From: Lithospermum erythrorhizon | Lineage: Eukaryota > Streptophyta > Magnoliopsida > Boraginales > Boraginaceae | DNA: 64,000 nucleotides | Reading direction: 5' to 3' | Assembly: GCA_019722365.1 (NCBI GenBank) | Contig: JADFUC010000655.1 | Span: 248,001-312,000 of the forward strand | Part shown: positions 23,467-33,699 of the stretch, piece after piece | How positions within the stretch are numbered: the stretch's first letter is position 1 | How the letters are laid out: every line of letters starts with the position of its first letter | Translations under genes and position numbers: made by a program | The notes under the pieces: model-generated | What the model saw: only the letters and a program-made list of their open reading frames with translations | Databases searched by the model: none | Told to the model about the DNA's origin: nothing

Positions 23467-24375
23467 TCAAATACCAGCGGTAGAGGCAGTTATGCATTGG
23501 TCATCAGCACTTGCATCAAATCTTCTCTTTGCTGATTTTGTTCTATAACACCACATTTCAAACGCCTCTGTTAAGTCGGGATATGTGTCATACTGCCTGG
23601 TGTTCATCCAATTCATGAATAGTTCAGCTTGATCATTCGAAGGCAATGCCAAAATCAACGATGTAGTTGCCCCCTCAATGCTCTGGCACAGGTCTTCATC
23701 CATCTTGATAAGAAAACGAGCATTCTCATCCTCCCCTCCAAATGAATCTAATAGAGGCTTCATCTTCCTTATGAATGGAAGCCACACTTTTAGTAGCTGG
23801 AGTCGATTGTGAGCAGGGACGATAACATTGCCATATCCTACCGCCTCTAATACTTTTGTTGTCACTACTATAAGCTTCGATTTCAAACCCCACATCACAT
23901 AAGCAAGCTTTTTATCTTCAACAATGTCCAATACCTTACTCGAAATATCAATCCACTCAACAACAAAATCCTTCATAAGGTTCATCTTCTGGAGGATTTC
24001 GCACATCCACTCAATATCATATACACAAGCCATGATCTTATCGTCACTTAATTCCCCGCTCACATAAACCTCATCATCATGCAAAAGCAGGGAAGCCAAC
24101 TCTCTCTCGAAACTCGAATAGATGTTCAACATCCCAACTCTAGTCTCCAACAACACCTCCTCATCTGAAGCAACTAACAACATCTCTTCTCCATCATCCA
24201 TGATCATGAATTCAATTTGTTCTTGAGCAGACGTCTTTAGCTCATCCCCAAACGGAGGACATGTTACATCAATCAATGTAGCAAACCTTATCGCGGAGAG
24301 AAAAACATTCTTCGTACCATTTAAACCAGTCGGTTGAATCTCGCCAGTCAAAGGCATCACTATCGATATTTCCAA
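23467..24375 (-). CDS. BTB/POZ-family protein, C-terminal region only
   Basis: A 302-codon open frame. Its text matches the C-terminal half of plant BTB/POZ domain proteins of the At3g05675/At5g60050/At2g13690 type: N-G-T-K-N-V-F-L-S-A-I-R-F-A-T (residues ~19-33), C-P-P-F-G-D-E-L-K-T-S-A-Q-E-Q (~39-53), R-L-Q-L-L-K-V-W-L-P-F-I-R-K-M-K-P-L (~192-209), S-L-I-L-A-L-P-S-N-D-Q-A-E (~238-250) and Y-P-D-L-T-E-A-F-E-M-W-C-Y-R-T-K (~266-281). Homologues have a BTB domain before this region, which links targets to CUL3 ubiquitin ligases. Here no BTB sequence was found upstream before the next gene. The frame opens at an ATG that directly follows a possible AG acceptor, with an in-frame TGA two codons upstream, so this may be a 3' exon whose 5' partner was lost. 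The frame has no internal stops, so it is recent or still expressed. Family call is firm; functionality is uncertain. Confidence 0.8.
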   Translation of the reverse strand: MEISIVMPLTGEIQPTGLNGTKNVFLSAIRFATLIDVTCPPFGDELKTSAQEQIEFMIMDDGEEMLLVASDEEVLLETRVGMLNIYSSFERELASLLLHDDEVYVSGELSDDKIMACVYDIEWMCEILQKMNLMKDFVVEWIDISSKVLDIVEDKKLAYVMWGLKSKLIVVTTKVLEAVGYGNVIVPAHNRLQLLKVWLPFIRKMKPLLDSFGGEDENARFLIKMDEDLCQSIEGATTSLILALPSNDQAELFMNWMNTRQYDTYPDLTEAFEMWCYRTKSAKRRFDASADDQCITASTAGI

Positions 24376-24757
24376 CTTTCAAACTTTCTTGTTAATACAG
24401 TATCAATTCCTATAACTCCCACCCTCTTCCAAACATTACAAGAAATAATATAAAATGAAAACTTGGAATTCCATTCTAAAGTAGATCACTTGAAACCTCA
24501 AAGCCAACCTGCTAATGCCATCAATAATATCAAGAAACAACAATAAATTAGAAATAGTTAAGATTCTGAGAACCATTTAGAATCTATCTTACAAGCATAT
24601 CAAACTGCCCTTACTTCAAAAAAACTAATACCTTCATCCCAGAAAATTGTCCATTTCGATTTTTAATGCTCAAAGTAACAAACCTTGCGGTCTTTATTGA
24701 CACACATCACTTTGACTTGAATCAAACTTAATAGTAAAATAGTTTGTAAATCAAAAT

Positions 24758-24977
24758 GACTCCTTACGGTACCTACACTTTTATATACTGTGAAACTTTT
24801 AAGTTAACTCGGACCAACCTCTATTTTATGAAAAGGATAAAGATGTGTATTATCCAATCCTGCTTAGACGGAGCTTCTTTAGAGGTATTAGTATATGTGA
24901 AATTACTTGAGTTAAAATTTATAAAAAATTAACTATTGAAAGTCGAAAGTAAACATTATTTTAGAATGGAAGGAGTA
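24758..24977. mobile_element. Stowaway-like MITE, degenerate
   Basis: The ends read ACTCCTTACGGTACC at left and GAATGGAAGGAGTA at right, inverted relative to each other and similar to the Stowaway terminal consensus CTCCCTCCGT. The span is ~220 bp, AT-rich and non-coding, as expected for such a MITE. The left end is poorly conserved. Confidence 0.4.
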
Positions 24978-26392
24978 TTAGTTGTAAGTATTTCAAAATT
25001 GTAAATATACTAACAATTAAAGAATTTGAAAGGAAGAGAAGCGGAATTTGAACAACATACCCTTTGGGGGTCAAAGGTTTGGGAGCAAATTAATGTGTGC
25101 GTCCGTACTCCTTCTGTTACTGAATCTGTCAAGTGAGAACTGCGTTTGGGGATTGTGTTTTAAGGAAAATTGCAAGAATACCACATTTAGATTTTCAGAC
25201 ATTTTAAATAAAAGTTCAATAATCACACTCCAAATAGTAAAATTTTCAATGTGAAATTACTATTCTAGACCTCTTATTTGTAAGTGCAGTGTTTGAAAAA
25301 GTTTCATTTGAGGGTAAAATAGTTATTTCCCAACTTTTTGTTGGTGTGCTTTTAGTCCTTCTCTTGCATCGAATACAGTCTATCATATTTTTTATTAAAA
25401 CAAATTAACTAAATTTCATGTAGGCATTTGAAATAATTGGAGCATTTAAATGAGCCATTTAAAAGCTTTCATTTTCGAATAGTCGCTTGGGAATGTATTT
25501 TTATGCAAGCTTTCAAATATTGTTGCACCTCAAATTTTTTTAGAATGATCAATTTTGATAAAGTACATCAAACTATTTTCATACAAAGTTAGTCAATGAC
25601 TTAACCATTTTAACTAATTTTTTAATGTAAAGTATTCGTATGAATAACCAACCAATAGTCTAGGTCCGTCTTGTATGGTTGTTGCCTCGAGAATTTTATA
25701 CTTTAAATATTTAACTAGAAGTCCCAGGAAGGGTGTAGTTGATAAGACTAAGACTTTCCATATCTAACAAAATCGTGATATAATAGTACAAGCTTGATAG
25801 CATGAAATTACTAATACACACTTTCGGTAAAAAGAGGTTCGTATCTGAGTCTATAATAAAGTTGAACCACTGAAATAATAGTGGCTTGTGTTTTACACTT
25901 TATCAATTGGTTAACTTCATATATTATGTTAGTGATGTTATTCGGTTTGCAGAACATGAACTACCCGATTTTTGATCCGAAGGGCGATACTTCCGATAAA
26001 GTTATGGGTCCGGTGGCGTATATTTTTAAGAGATGAATTGGTCGGTTCCGACCAACGTTTGTGCAAATTGTACACATTTTCTTCAATAAATCAGAAATGT
26101 TGATATGATATATTGATATCGTTCCTTATTGGCCCATACACATTTTTTTTGACTCTTCCAATCTCTCGTGTGGTATTTATTTTTCTTGCAACATTTAATA
26201 AACACTCAAAACATCAACTATTCAACATATACTCTTTTTTCCATCAAATCAATAAAAAAGTATTAAAAAACACGAAAATATTAAAGTTTGGATGATTTTT
26301 AGCAGAGTTGGTTGGTTTTGTAGAAACCAAATGAACAATTTTCATTATTGTTATGCTTATCGTTATATTACCGAGCAGTTTCGATTGTTTTA
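24978..26392. other. intergenic region upstream of the NTMC2T5-type gene
   Basis: AT-rich DNA that separates the divergent BTB-family gene and the plus-strand NTMC2T5-type gene and should hold their promoters. No convincing TATA box position or conserved element could be fixed. A tRNA-SINE-like pair of words (TAGTTGATAAGAC near 25,736 and GGTTCGTATC near 25,836) is too widely spaced to call. Confidence 0.4.
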
Positions 26393-28180
26393 ATGATTTT
26401 GCATTCAGATTTTAAGACCATTAGTAGTTGTAGTGAGATTTCCAGAAGAGGGTTGTTGGGTAATGCTAGTTTTGGTAAGAATTTATTGTTTTGTATTTGC
26501 CCATGTAAGAGGGAGCTGACCAACTTCAATTTGAACTGTTTCTTGCATTTAAATTCATCAAGAAATGTAAAAAGATTGGATTTTGATGTTGTATATCGAA
26601 AAAAAAAATGTAAAATGGTTCATGTCAGTGCCAGTACAAGCACAAATGAAAATCATAGTGTTATTGGTGGAGCTTCAATTGGAGCTAGAAGAACTGTATT
26701 GAGTAGTTTAAGTAACGAGAGTAGTAATGATGATGAATTGGGTGGGAGAGTTGAAGCTTCATCATCATATAGAGAGGGGTCTGCTACAAGTAGTAGTAGT
26801 GGTAGCAATAGTAATTTTGCTAGTTTCCAGGAAGACCCTTTTGTAGAAAACTTGAGGACACAATTAGGGGTAATGCACCCAATCCCCTCGCCTCCAATGA
26901 ATCGGGGCATTTTGGGGCTTTTTGCGTTTTTCTTCTTTGTTGGGGTTGTTTTTGATAAGGTATGGACTTCAAGAAAGAGTAGGAATGGTAATCGAAATGA
27001 CGGGGTAGATGTTAGGGGTGGGAAAGGGAGGGGGGCGGGGATGTGGCCGCAGGTGCCAAGCCTTTCCATGTTTTTGGAGAAGGATTTGCAGAGGAAAGAA
27101 TCGGTGGAGTGGGTTAATATGGTGTTAGGAAAACTTTGGAAGGTCTATAGAGGAGGCATTGAGAATTGGCTTATTGGGTTGTTGCAGCCAGTCATTGATA
27201 ATCTGAAAAAGCCGGATTATGTGGAAAGGGTCGAGATTAAGCAGTTCTCGCTAGGTGATGAGCCATTGTCTGTAAGGAGTGTGGAGAGGCGGACTTCTCG
27301 CCGTGCCAATGACTTGCAGTGAGTTACTCTGGTGATTTATGACTTGTGTTCGATCGCTTCCTTTTCATAACTTTATTTGCTCAATACTTCAATGTACTGT
27401 ACCTGCAGCTTGCTTGTCTTATTTTATTGTCTTAACATCTTATGTTTGTTGATATATTTATATCTGAACTAGCTGATTATTTCAATTGTTGGGAGAGTAA
27501 GATTTTACTTTTCTTGATAAAGTACTGACTACTGGAAGGAATCACTTAATTGTAAGCATTATTAATCTATTCACTAACACAAATAGTATAACTTAGAAAA
27601 CAGAGATTATTAAGGTGTCTGTTAGAACTTTGTGAACCAACCTACGAAATAGTATGGTCTGCTAAAGTAAATGATCTCTGAATCTTGTGACACAAGTATA
27701 TTAGATTCTAATGATTCCATTGTGGGGTGTGTGTGTGTGGGGGGGGGGGGGGGGTATGCAACACATTGTGTTACTAATAATTGCTTTCATATTGTTTCTA
27801 GGTACCAAATAGGTCTCCGTTACACTGGTGGTGCACGTATGCTTCTGATGCTGTCACTTAAATTTGGCATTATACCAATTGTTGTGCCAGTGGGAGTTCG
27901 AAACTTTGATATTGATGGAGAACTGTGGGTCAAACTGCGATTGATACCAACAGAGCCATTCGTGGGAGCAGTTTCCTGGGCATTTGTTTCTCTACCGAAG
28001 ATAAAATTTGATCTATCACCATTTCGACTTTTCAATGTGATGGTATGCATACTTTTTGAAGGTTCATGTTACGTTTGTTTCCTATTTCCACGCTTATGGA
28101 ATCCACAAAAGCTTTACTTGGCCTTTATTTTTGGTAAAAGACATTCTAATGTGCATAGATCTATAAATGTTTTCCCCCCA

Positions 28181-28261
<81 letters not shown>

Positions 28262-31200
28262 TTTGATACATTATATCCTGGTGGGAGGAATAAGCTGGAA
28301 TATTGTGAAATAGATAGTGTTTCTTTCTCGGCTCTTCAGATGATTGGAAAAAACCGGCGCCATTGCTCCTTTGAGGTAAGTACATACTAAGTGAGCCCTT
28401 CCTGCTTAGAGCGGGGCGTCTTCAGAGGCGTTGGGGGAAAATGCGATGATTATTGACTTCTCTTGGAGCTTGTTAAGGCTATACCTTAAATTATTGTTGC
28501 CCCCTAAATTATCACCGAATTTTTTTGTTGCTCCCTAATACTTTAAATGCTGAATTTCTTACTGCTATCTTATCGTATTCAGGTACTTTAAAAACATATT
28601 TTTGACAATAAAATTGATGAAAATTCATTTAACACGATGGTAAAATAGAAAGTTTACATATGTTTGATTTTTAGGTATATTTTGAAATAACATAACATAT
28701 GGGATACTTAAATACATATCCAATTGGTCTTATTTGCATTATTCATTAGTGGTGGTTATATGTCTGATGACCATGACCAGTTTTTCTTCAAGCACATTAA
28801 ATACTGAAATGTCATTGAGCTTAGAGTGTATGAAGGATTATTTAATAAAAGATATGCATTTGGTGGGTGAAGGAGAGAGGACTTGCAGAATTGTATAAAT
28901 ATTGCTCTTGAGAAGGCAAATAGCAGAAAACTAGGAACTAGAAGCTAGTATAAGCTTGTAAAGGTTTTAAGCTCATTTAGTCAAATAAAAATGATATTGA
29001 CTCCAATTCTTAAAGTGGTGAGTGTGTGACCTCATCTCTTATATATTCGAGGAATATCTTTGATATTTGAGTCAGATACCTTATCTCAGATCATACTATG
29101 CTTTGTAGTATAAAGACTGACATCCCAAATATGTCGTTACACTTTGGAAGAAGATGAAGCTTGTTACACAGTTTGATTCCCTCACTGTGAGGAAGACTAC
29201 CTGCAGAGTGCAGATTGACATCATTGGTTTCTTCATAATTCTTATGAATTGTTCTCTAAATTTTGTTATGTTTGTGTTGTTTAACTAAATTCATATTGCA
29301 AACATTTCAGACTTTTAATGAGCTAATTATTGTGTTAATGTGTTTCATGTCATGTATGTGGCTGGCTGCACAGCAATTCCGGTCCTCTCAATGTAAGTAG
29401 TTCATGCATTTCCATTTGTTATTCATGTCCATGAACATAATATGGAGTACTTATTACTCCTATATATTTACCATTTTTAGGAAAGAAGAGATTTTAGTCG
29501 TATCCGCTAATATATTAATGTACAATATATTTATTCATGCATAAACCAATCCTTATCCCACTAGGTGGGATAGGCTAATATTCATGCATGTGTTAATTAT
29601 TAGTTTAAATTTCGTTTACGCTATCTTGCTCTATTAAAAGAAAACCTGAAGAGATTGTTATTACTTTCTGAAATTTTAATCCAATTTTCTGAACGTGACA
29701 GGTTTTTGACCAAACTTCTAACAGAGGATTTACCTCGTCTATTTGTGCGTCCAAAGAAGATTGTTTTGGATTTCCAGAACGCAAAAGCACTTGGTCCTGT
29801 GCCAACTGATTTGAAGTCCGGGGAAGTTCAAGAAGGAAATAAAGACTTCTCTGGAGAACTTTCTGTAACACTCGTAGATGCTCGCAAACTCTCCTATATC
29901 CTTTATGGTAAGTGTTCTGTAGCATACATCATTACATAATTACATTTTACTGTGGGATGCACACATTTATGCTTTGCTGGCCATGAAGCATTAGTGCATA
30001 CATCCATCATGCTTTGAACTTGGTATTGTCTCTATTAAGAAGCAACTGGACCTTGTGAAAATCGGGTCCCACACTTCTCGAAACTTGTTATAACTGGAAT
30101 GCTGGATTAGCTCCCATTTGGCAATCTGCTGTTTCTCATCTATCCTTACAGTATTGTAATAAGCAAACTCTTTGTACATTCAGGCAAAACAGATCCATAT
30201 GCTATTCTAAAATTAGGGGATCAAGTTATATGCAGTAAAAAGAATAGTCAAACTACAGTCTTCGGACCTCCAGGTGAACCCATCTGGAATCAGGTGAAAT
30301 ATCTGGGCACTTTTCTCATTCTGAACTATTCGAAAGAACCTAGTTTTACGAACTGTATATTACTTTTCAAACCACCATCACATCCTAAATTCCTAATTGC
30401 TCTGATAATAATTTCCTCAGGACTTCAACATGTTGGTATCAGACCCTCAAAACCAAAAGCTATGCATTGAAGTCAAAGATCCGCTTGGCCTTGGAAATAT
30501 CACTTTAGGCATCGGAGAGGTATGAAACCTCTTCATCTGTTAACTTTACATGTATTCTATGTTTGGGTAAGTATGGATAACAACTTAAAAAACTGGAACT
30601 CAAGAGCATCGGATTTTATGAATTTATTCAGTTTCATATGAAGGGAAGAGTTTCTTCCGACTTACTGCTTTACATAGTTTTTATGAAGAGAAAACGCGTG
30701 CAGTAGTGTGGTTCAGGATGAGTACTCATCTCGTGTTATATTTTATATTCTGCAGTAGAATCTTCTTTAGTCTATGTAGCGACCTTGATAGGTTACTACG
30801 GGTTTGGAGAGATGGTAGAGAATAGATAGAGGAAAGGGAAGAGATAGTTGGGAAAGAAGACAGATTAGAGATAGAGTTTAGAGAAAGAGGGAGAAACGGA
30901 CTAGAGAGATGAGAGAGACTAGAGAGAAGATTAATTCATTTCATTTCTTAACGATAATGGTTCACTTTACATCTCTATATATAGAGTTCTAATACATCAT
31001 TTTCTGAAATATTAAATACTTAATATTGAAATACTAACAACTATTGTAACTACTTTTTGGATGCTAAAAATGTGACTCTTTGATTATATTCCTTTGGGAC
31101 CACCATATATGGTCATGACAGTCTACTAGCTTGCCCCTTAAAAATGGTGATACTTTTCTTCAGGTTGATCTTAGTTCTTTAGAAGATACCGTTCCCTCTG

Positions 31201-31643
31201 ATCGGATTGTGGCTCTCCAAGGTTGGGGACTAGTTGGTAAAAGGTTTGTTGGAGAAATTCTACTTCGTTTAACATACAAAGCCTATGTGGAGGATGAGGA
31301 AGACGAAAGAACCATGTCCAAGACTTCAGATATCACAGATGATGAATTGACAGATTCTGATGAATTTGATGATTCTGCTTACAAGCACACCCCAGCAGGT
31401 TCCTCAATCTCGATGGAGAGTGAATCATTCATGGATGTTCTAACAGCGTTAATTGTAAGTGAAGAATTTCGAGGGATAGTCACATCCGAAGCACTCAATG
31501 AGAAATCCTCCAGCAATGCCACCGGTTCAGTCTCTTCAGCAAGGAACCCTGGACCAAACACTGGGTCGCTACCAGAAACTTCAGATGGCGAGTCACAAGA
31601 TTCTGGAGGATCAGTGCTTGACATCTACTCCATGTACCTTTGA
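26393..31643 (+). CDS. NTMC2T5: N-terminal-TM, SMP and C2 domain protein (NTMC2T5 type)
   Basis: Seven exons: 26,393-27,318; 27,802-28,042; 29,374-29,392; 29,702-29,907; 30,184-30,293; 30,421-30,519; 31,164-31,643 (stop TGA). It encodes a plant synaptotagmin/E-Syt-like protein of about 693 residues. Order: a Ser/Arg-rich leader like a plastid transit peptide; a TM segment (G-I-L-G-L-F-A-F-F-F-F-V-G-V-V-F, residues ~172-189); an SMP lipid-transfer domain (from W-V-N-M-V-L-G-K-L-W through L-T-E-D-L-P-R-L-F); a C2 domain (G-E-L-S-V-T-L-V-D-A-R with K-T-D-P-Y-A and P-I-W-N-Q-D-F); and an acidic Ser-rich tail ending D-I-Y-S-M-Y-L. Arabidopsis homologues NTMC2T5.1/5.2 share this order; SMP-C2 proteins move lipids at membrane contact sites, for this type probably involving plastids. 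The start ATG at 26,393 is the first in-frame ATG of the exon. All introns are GT..AG, but the exon 2/3 junction is one base short (see findings), so exon 3 or sequence quality there needs care. Confidence 0.9.
27739..27754. repeat. G16 homopolymer in intron 1
   Basis: A run of 16 G preceded by a (GT)n stretch, in the first intron of the NTMC2T5-type gene. It lies 47 bases upstream of the exon 2 acceptor. It is prone to length variation and could form a G-rich structure in the pre-mRNA. Confidence 0.9.
28184..28257. repeat. (TA)37 microsatellite in intron 2
   Basis: A perfect TA dinucleotide run of about 74 bp, 142 bases after the exon 2 donor of the NTMC2T5-type gene. Very long perfect TA runs are hypervariable and suggest recent expansion. 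Confidence 0.95.
29520..29590. repeat. possible SINE-related fragment in intron 3
   Basis: ACCAATCCTTATCCCACTAGGTGGGATAGGCT resembles the CCACTAGGTGGGATCGGCT motif of some plant SINEs; here two words are seen, CAATCCTTATCCCACTAGG and TGGGATAGGCT. It is also a short inverted repeat (ATCCCACTAGGTGGGAT). Too short to type. Confidence 0.3.
30775..31120 (-). mobile_element. solo LTR with 5-bp target-site duplication
   Basis: A 346-bp block begins TGTAGCGACC and ends GGTCATGACA (TG..CA termini) and is flanked on both sides by GTCTA (30,770-30,774 and 31,121-31,125), a perfect target-site duplication. On the minus strand it has the layout of an LTR: a CTATATATAGAG TATA-like box (near 30,975 on the plus strand) followed by a CT-rich leader (30,800-30,930). 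No internal element sequence is present, so it is a solo LTR left by LTR-LTR recombination. It sits in intron 6 of the NTMC2T5-type gene. Superfamily is not certain; length and style suit Ty1/copia. Confidence 0.85.
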
Positions 31644-31649
31644 TATGGT

Positions 31650-31715
31650 TGATAATCGAATTTAGACCCCTTAGGTTCCAGTACGTCCTAATCACTAGGT
31701 CAATTCAATGGTCTC
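31650..31715 (-). mobile_element. tRNA-derived SINE relic in 3' UTR
   Basis: On the minus strand the block reads TTGACCTAGTGATTAGGA, with the A-box-like TAGTGATTAG at 31,688-31,697. It is followed by a degenerate B box (GGTCTAAATTCGAT). It shares CTAATCACTAGG.CAATT.AA with the better copy at 49.93-50.02 kb. It begins within 10 bases of the NTMC2T5-type stop codon and so probably forms part of its 3' UTR. Confidence 0.5.
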
Positions 31716-31719
31716 ATCC

Positions 31720-32321
31720 TGCAAATGTTAATTAAATTGCAGCATTGTCTGTAGGATCAAGGTCTTATTTTGGCTTGCCATAATTACAAGTGTTGCAGTT
31801 CTGACTGCTCTCAGTATTGGCGGTTCAAGTCTTTTCAACCCCTAAGAAGGCGATGCCCAGCTTGCGAAAGGGAAAATATGGAGATTTGCAAATATATAGA
31901 GTGGTTGGATAATGGATATGCATACTTCAGATTTCAGGTTCCCAGCGGAACTATTTTTTAGAATAAAAGCTCGGAAAAAATATGATTATAGTTCTTAATT
32001 TCTTATAGGGAGACGACACCCCTTTTTTTTTTTTGTGTGTGTGCGCTACAGTGTAATAAATTGTTTCCAAATGGGTTTTTTTCTTCGGCAACAAAATTTT
32101 GGTCTCAAGTCCTCTTCTGGAGATGTGATACCAAATTATTTGTATTTACAAACTACTACTTACTGTATTAGATTAAGGAAGATTAAGTCCAAGAAGTTGA
32201 AAGATTCTAGCTAGTTTTTCGCTAATTGGCAACAACACTAAGATGGATATCTATATAATCTTTGATGATCAAATTGTCGTATCATCGAATTAAGGTACAA
32301 AAAAAATACACAAACCAAAAA
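31720..32321. other. intergenic, no feature recognised
   Basis: AT-rich DNA with a T-run near 32,022. A short plus-strand frame at 31,770-31,961 has Cys-rich text but no recognisable pattern, and I leave it uncalled. Confidence 0.4.
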
Positions 32322-32778
32322 ATGGCCAATTTTATAGAAGCAATTATGGGAGACATCAAGAACAATCATTCAGTAGACCCTGCCAAGATTTATCATATTT
32401 AAGGCCGTTTAACTCAAATTGTTTCTCAGTTTCACACACATGATCACCCTCCTTATAGTCCAATGATTCATATGGCAATTCAGGAGTTGAATGAGAAAGG
32501 GGGTTCAAGTGAGGAGTCTATATCAGAGTTTATTAAAAGGCATTATGATGATCTTCCATGGGCACATTACTCGTTATTGAAACACCATCTTGGGTCGCTT
32601 TCTGAGCATGGGGAGATTATCCTGATAAGTGGATTCCGCTACTCACTACATTTCTCGTTCAAGTAAGCACGGGTTCCAAGTATCAGGTTCGATGAAAGGT
32701 GGAAAGAAGCGTCGCAGAAACAAGTGTAGGTTGAGGTTTGAGAAAAAGAGGAATAAGAGACGGACATTAACCTCTTGA
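32322..32778 (+). pseudogene. linker-histone (GH1/H15) domain protein, broken
   Basis: From an ATG at 32,322 the frame reads into the GH1 domain of plant linker-histone/HMG-Y-like proteins: H-P-P-Y-S-P-M-I-H-M-A-I-Q-E-L-N-E, G-S-S-E-E-S-I-S-E-F-I-K and D-L-P-W-A-H-Y-S-L-L-K-H-H-L. These nuclear proteins bind linker DNA. A TAA stop lies in frame between the leader and the domain (32,400-32,402). After F-R-Y-S-L, near 32,650, the frame must shift by one base to continue into a basic tail (K-K-R-R-R-N-K ... E-K-K-R-N-K-R-R) ending at a TGA. Many plant GH1 genes have an intron within the domain, but none is present here, so a processed copy is likely. I infer a retropseudogene. A short product starting at the inner ATG (32,463) cannot be excluded. 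Confidence 0.7.
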
Positions 32779-33019
32779 GTAGTTGCAATGAGCTTAGAGG
32801 ATATGCAGGATTATCATGGTTAATGATGGTATAGTCACACATTTTTCATTAATGATGGTATATATGACATGAAAAGTTGATGTTAATACATGTGTTTGAA
32901 TCAGGGTGAGGTTAGTTTAGTATTAGTTGCCACATGTAGGCATCTTGAAGCACAATATTATGTTAGGGTAGAACAATATGTTATAAAATGTTTACCATAG
33001 ATGGAAGGCTAGTGTTAGC

Positions 33020-33690
33020 CTTTTAAATTCAATACTTTCTCTATTTGATATTAGATAATGCAGTTTTTTATTTATAGTAACGAAACTTTTTTTATAATCA
33101 CGATATAGTGCTTTTTATAATTTTTTAGTAAAAATCACTTTAAATACAAATAATGTATTATTATGAAATGGAAGGAATAATTCTTAAATCTGTCTTGTGA
33201 TGATCACAAAATGCTTCTTAACTAAATTGTTATAATGATCTTGCTAAATCTTCATGTTTTAATGTGCTATCGTAGAGAGGAAAATTAGCGATCTTGAAAA
33301 ACATGATGGTATACTGAAAGGATGACATTTATGTTCTTTATCTGGCATTATCTTTTTTGTTTGAGAACTACTCATGATTTAGCATGAAATGACATTTTTA
33401 TTAAATATGAATTTTTATGTTGTTTTTGTCTACGAGGGAATTGTGTTCACTGATACAGTTTTCCTATGGGTGTCAAATATGACTGTATTATTATAATGCA
33501 TTATAATACATTATAATCTATTATGTTATCATAATCTCTGAAGTATGCTATATATTATATTTATCATGTAAGAAGGACAAAATGTAATAATTGACAATTT
33601 TGTTGTAAGGGTTTACAATGTAATGATTGACAATATTCAAGATTGCAATAAATTGTGTTAAATGCAACTTGGAATGCTCATAAACTTTTA
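33020..33690. repeat. ~700-bp direct repeat, left copy
   Basis: Matches 43,280-44,040 over most of its length in the same orientation. Shared words include AAATGGAAGGAATAATTCTT, TTTAATGTGCTATCGTAGAG, AAATATGAATTTTTATGTTG, TTTTCCTATGGGTGTC, ATGCATTATAATACATTATA and AAAATGTAATAATTGACAAT. The left part (near 33,040-33,180) looks like a degenerate Stowaway-type MITE. It borders the truncated 3' end of the minus-strand copia element. Confidence 0.8.
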
Positions 33691-33699
33691 TAAACAAAT

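Noticed and set aside
25733..25850. A-box- and B-box-like words suggesting a tRNA gene or SINE.
   Set aside because: They are about 100 bp apart, with no cloverleaf pairing and no second copy seen.
27671..28258. 195-codon frame running through exon 2 of the NTMC2T5-type gene into a long I-Y repeat.
   Set aside because: The I-Y run is translation of the (TA)37 intron repeat. Only 27,802-28,042 is exon.
28340..28375. A 36-bp stretch with AG before and GTAAGT after, which could be an extra exon of the NTMC2T5-type gene (M-I-G-K-N-R-R-H...).
   Set aside because: Its length is a multiple of three, so it does not repair the phase problem, and homologues have no insertion at this point.
33480..33530. 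Clustered ATTATAATGCATTATAATAC palindromes, considered as a CRISPR-like or origin-like repeat.
   Set aside because: Present only within the ~700-bp repeat copies, irregular and without spacers; this is a eukaryotic nuclear context.
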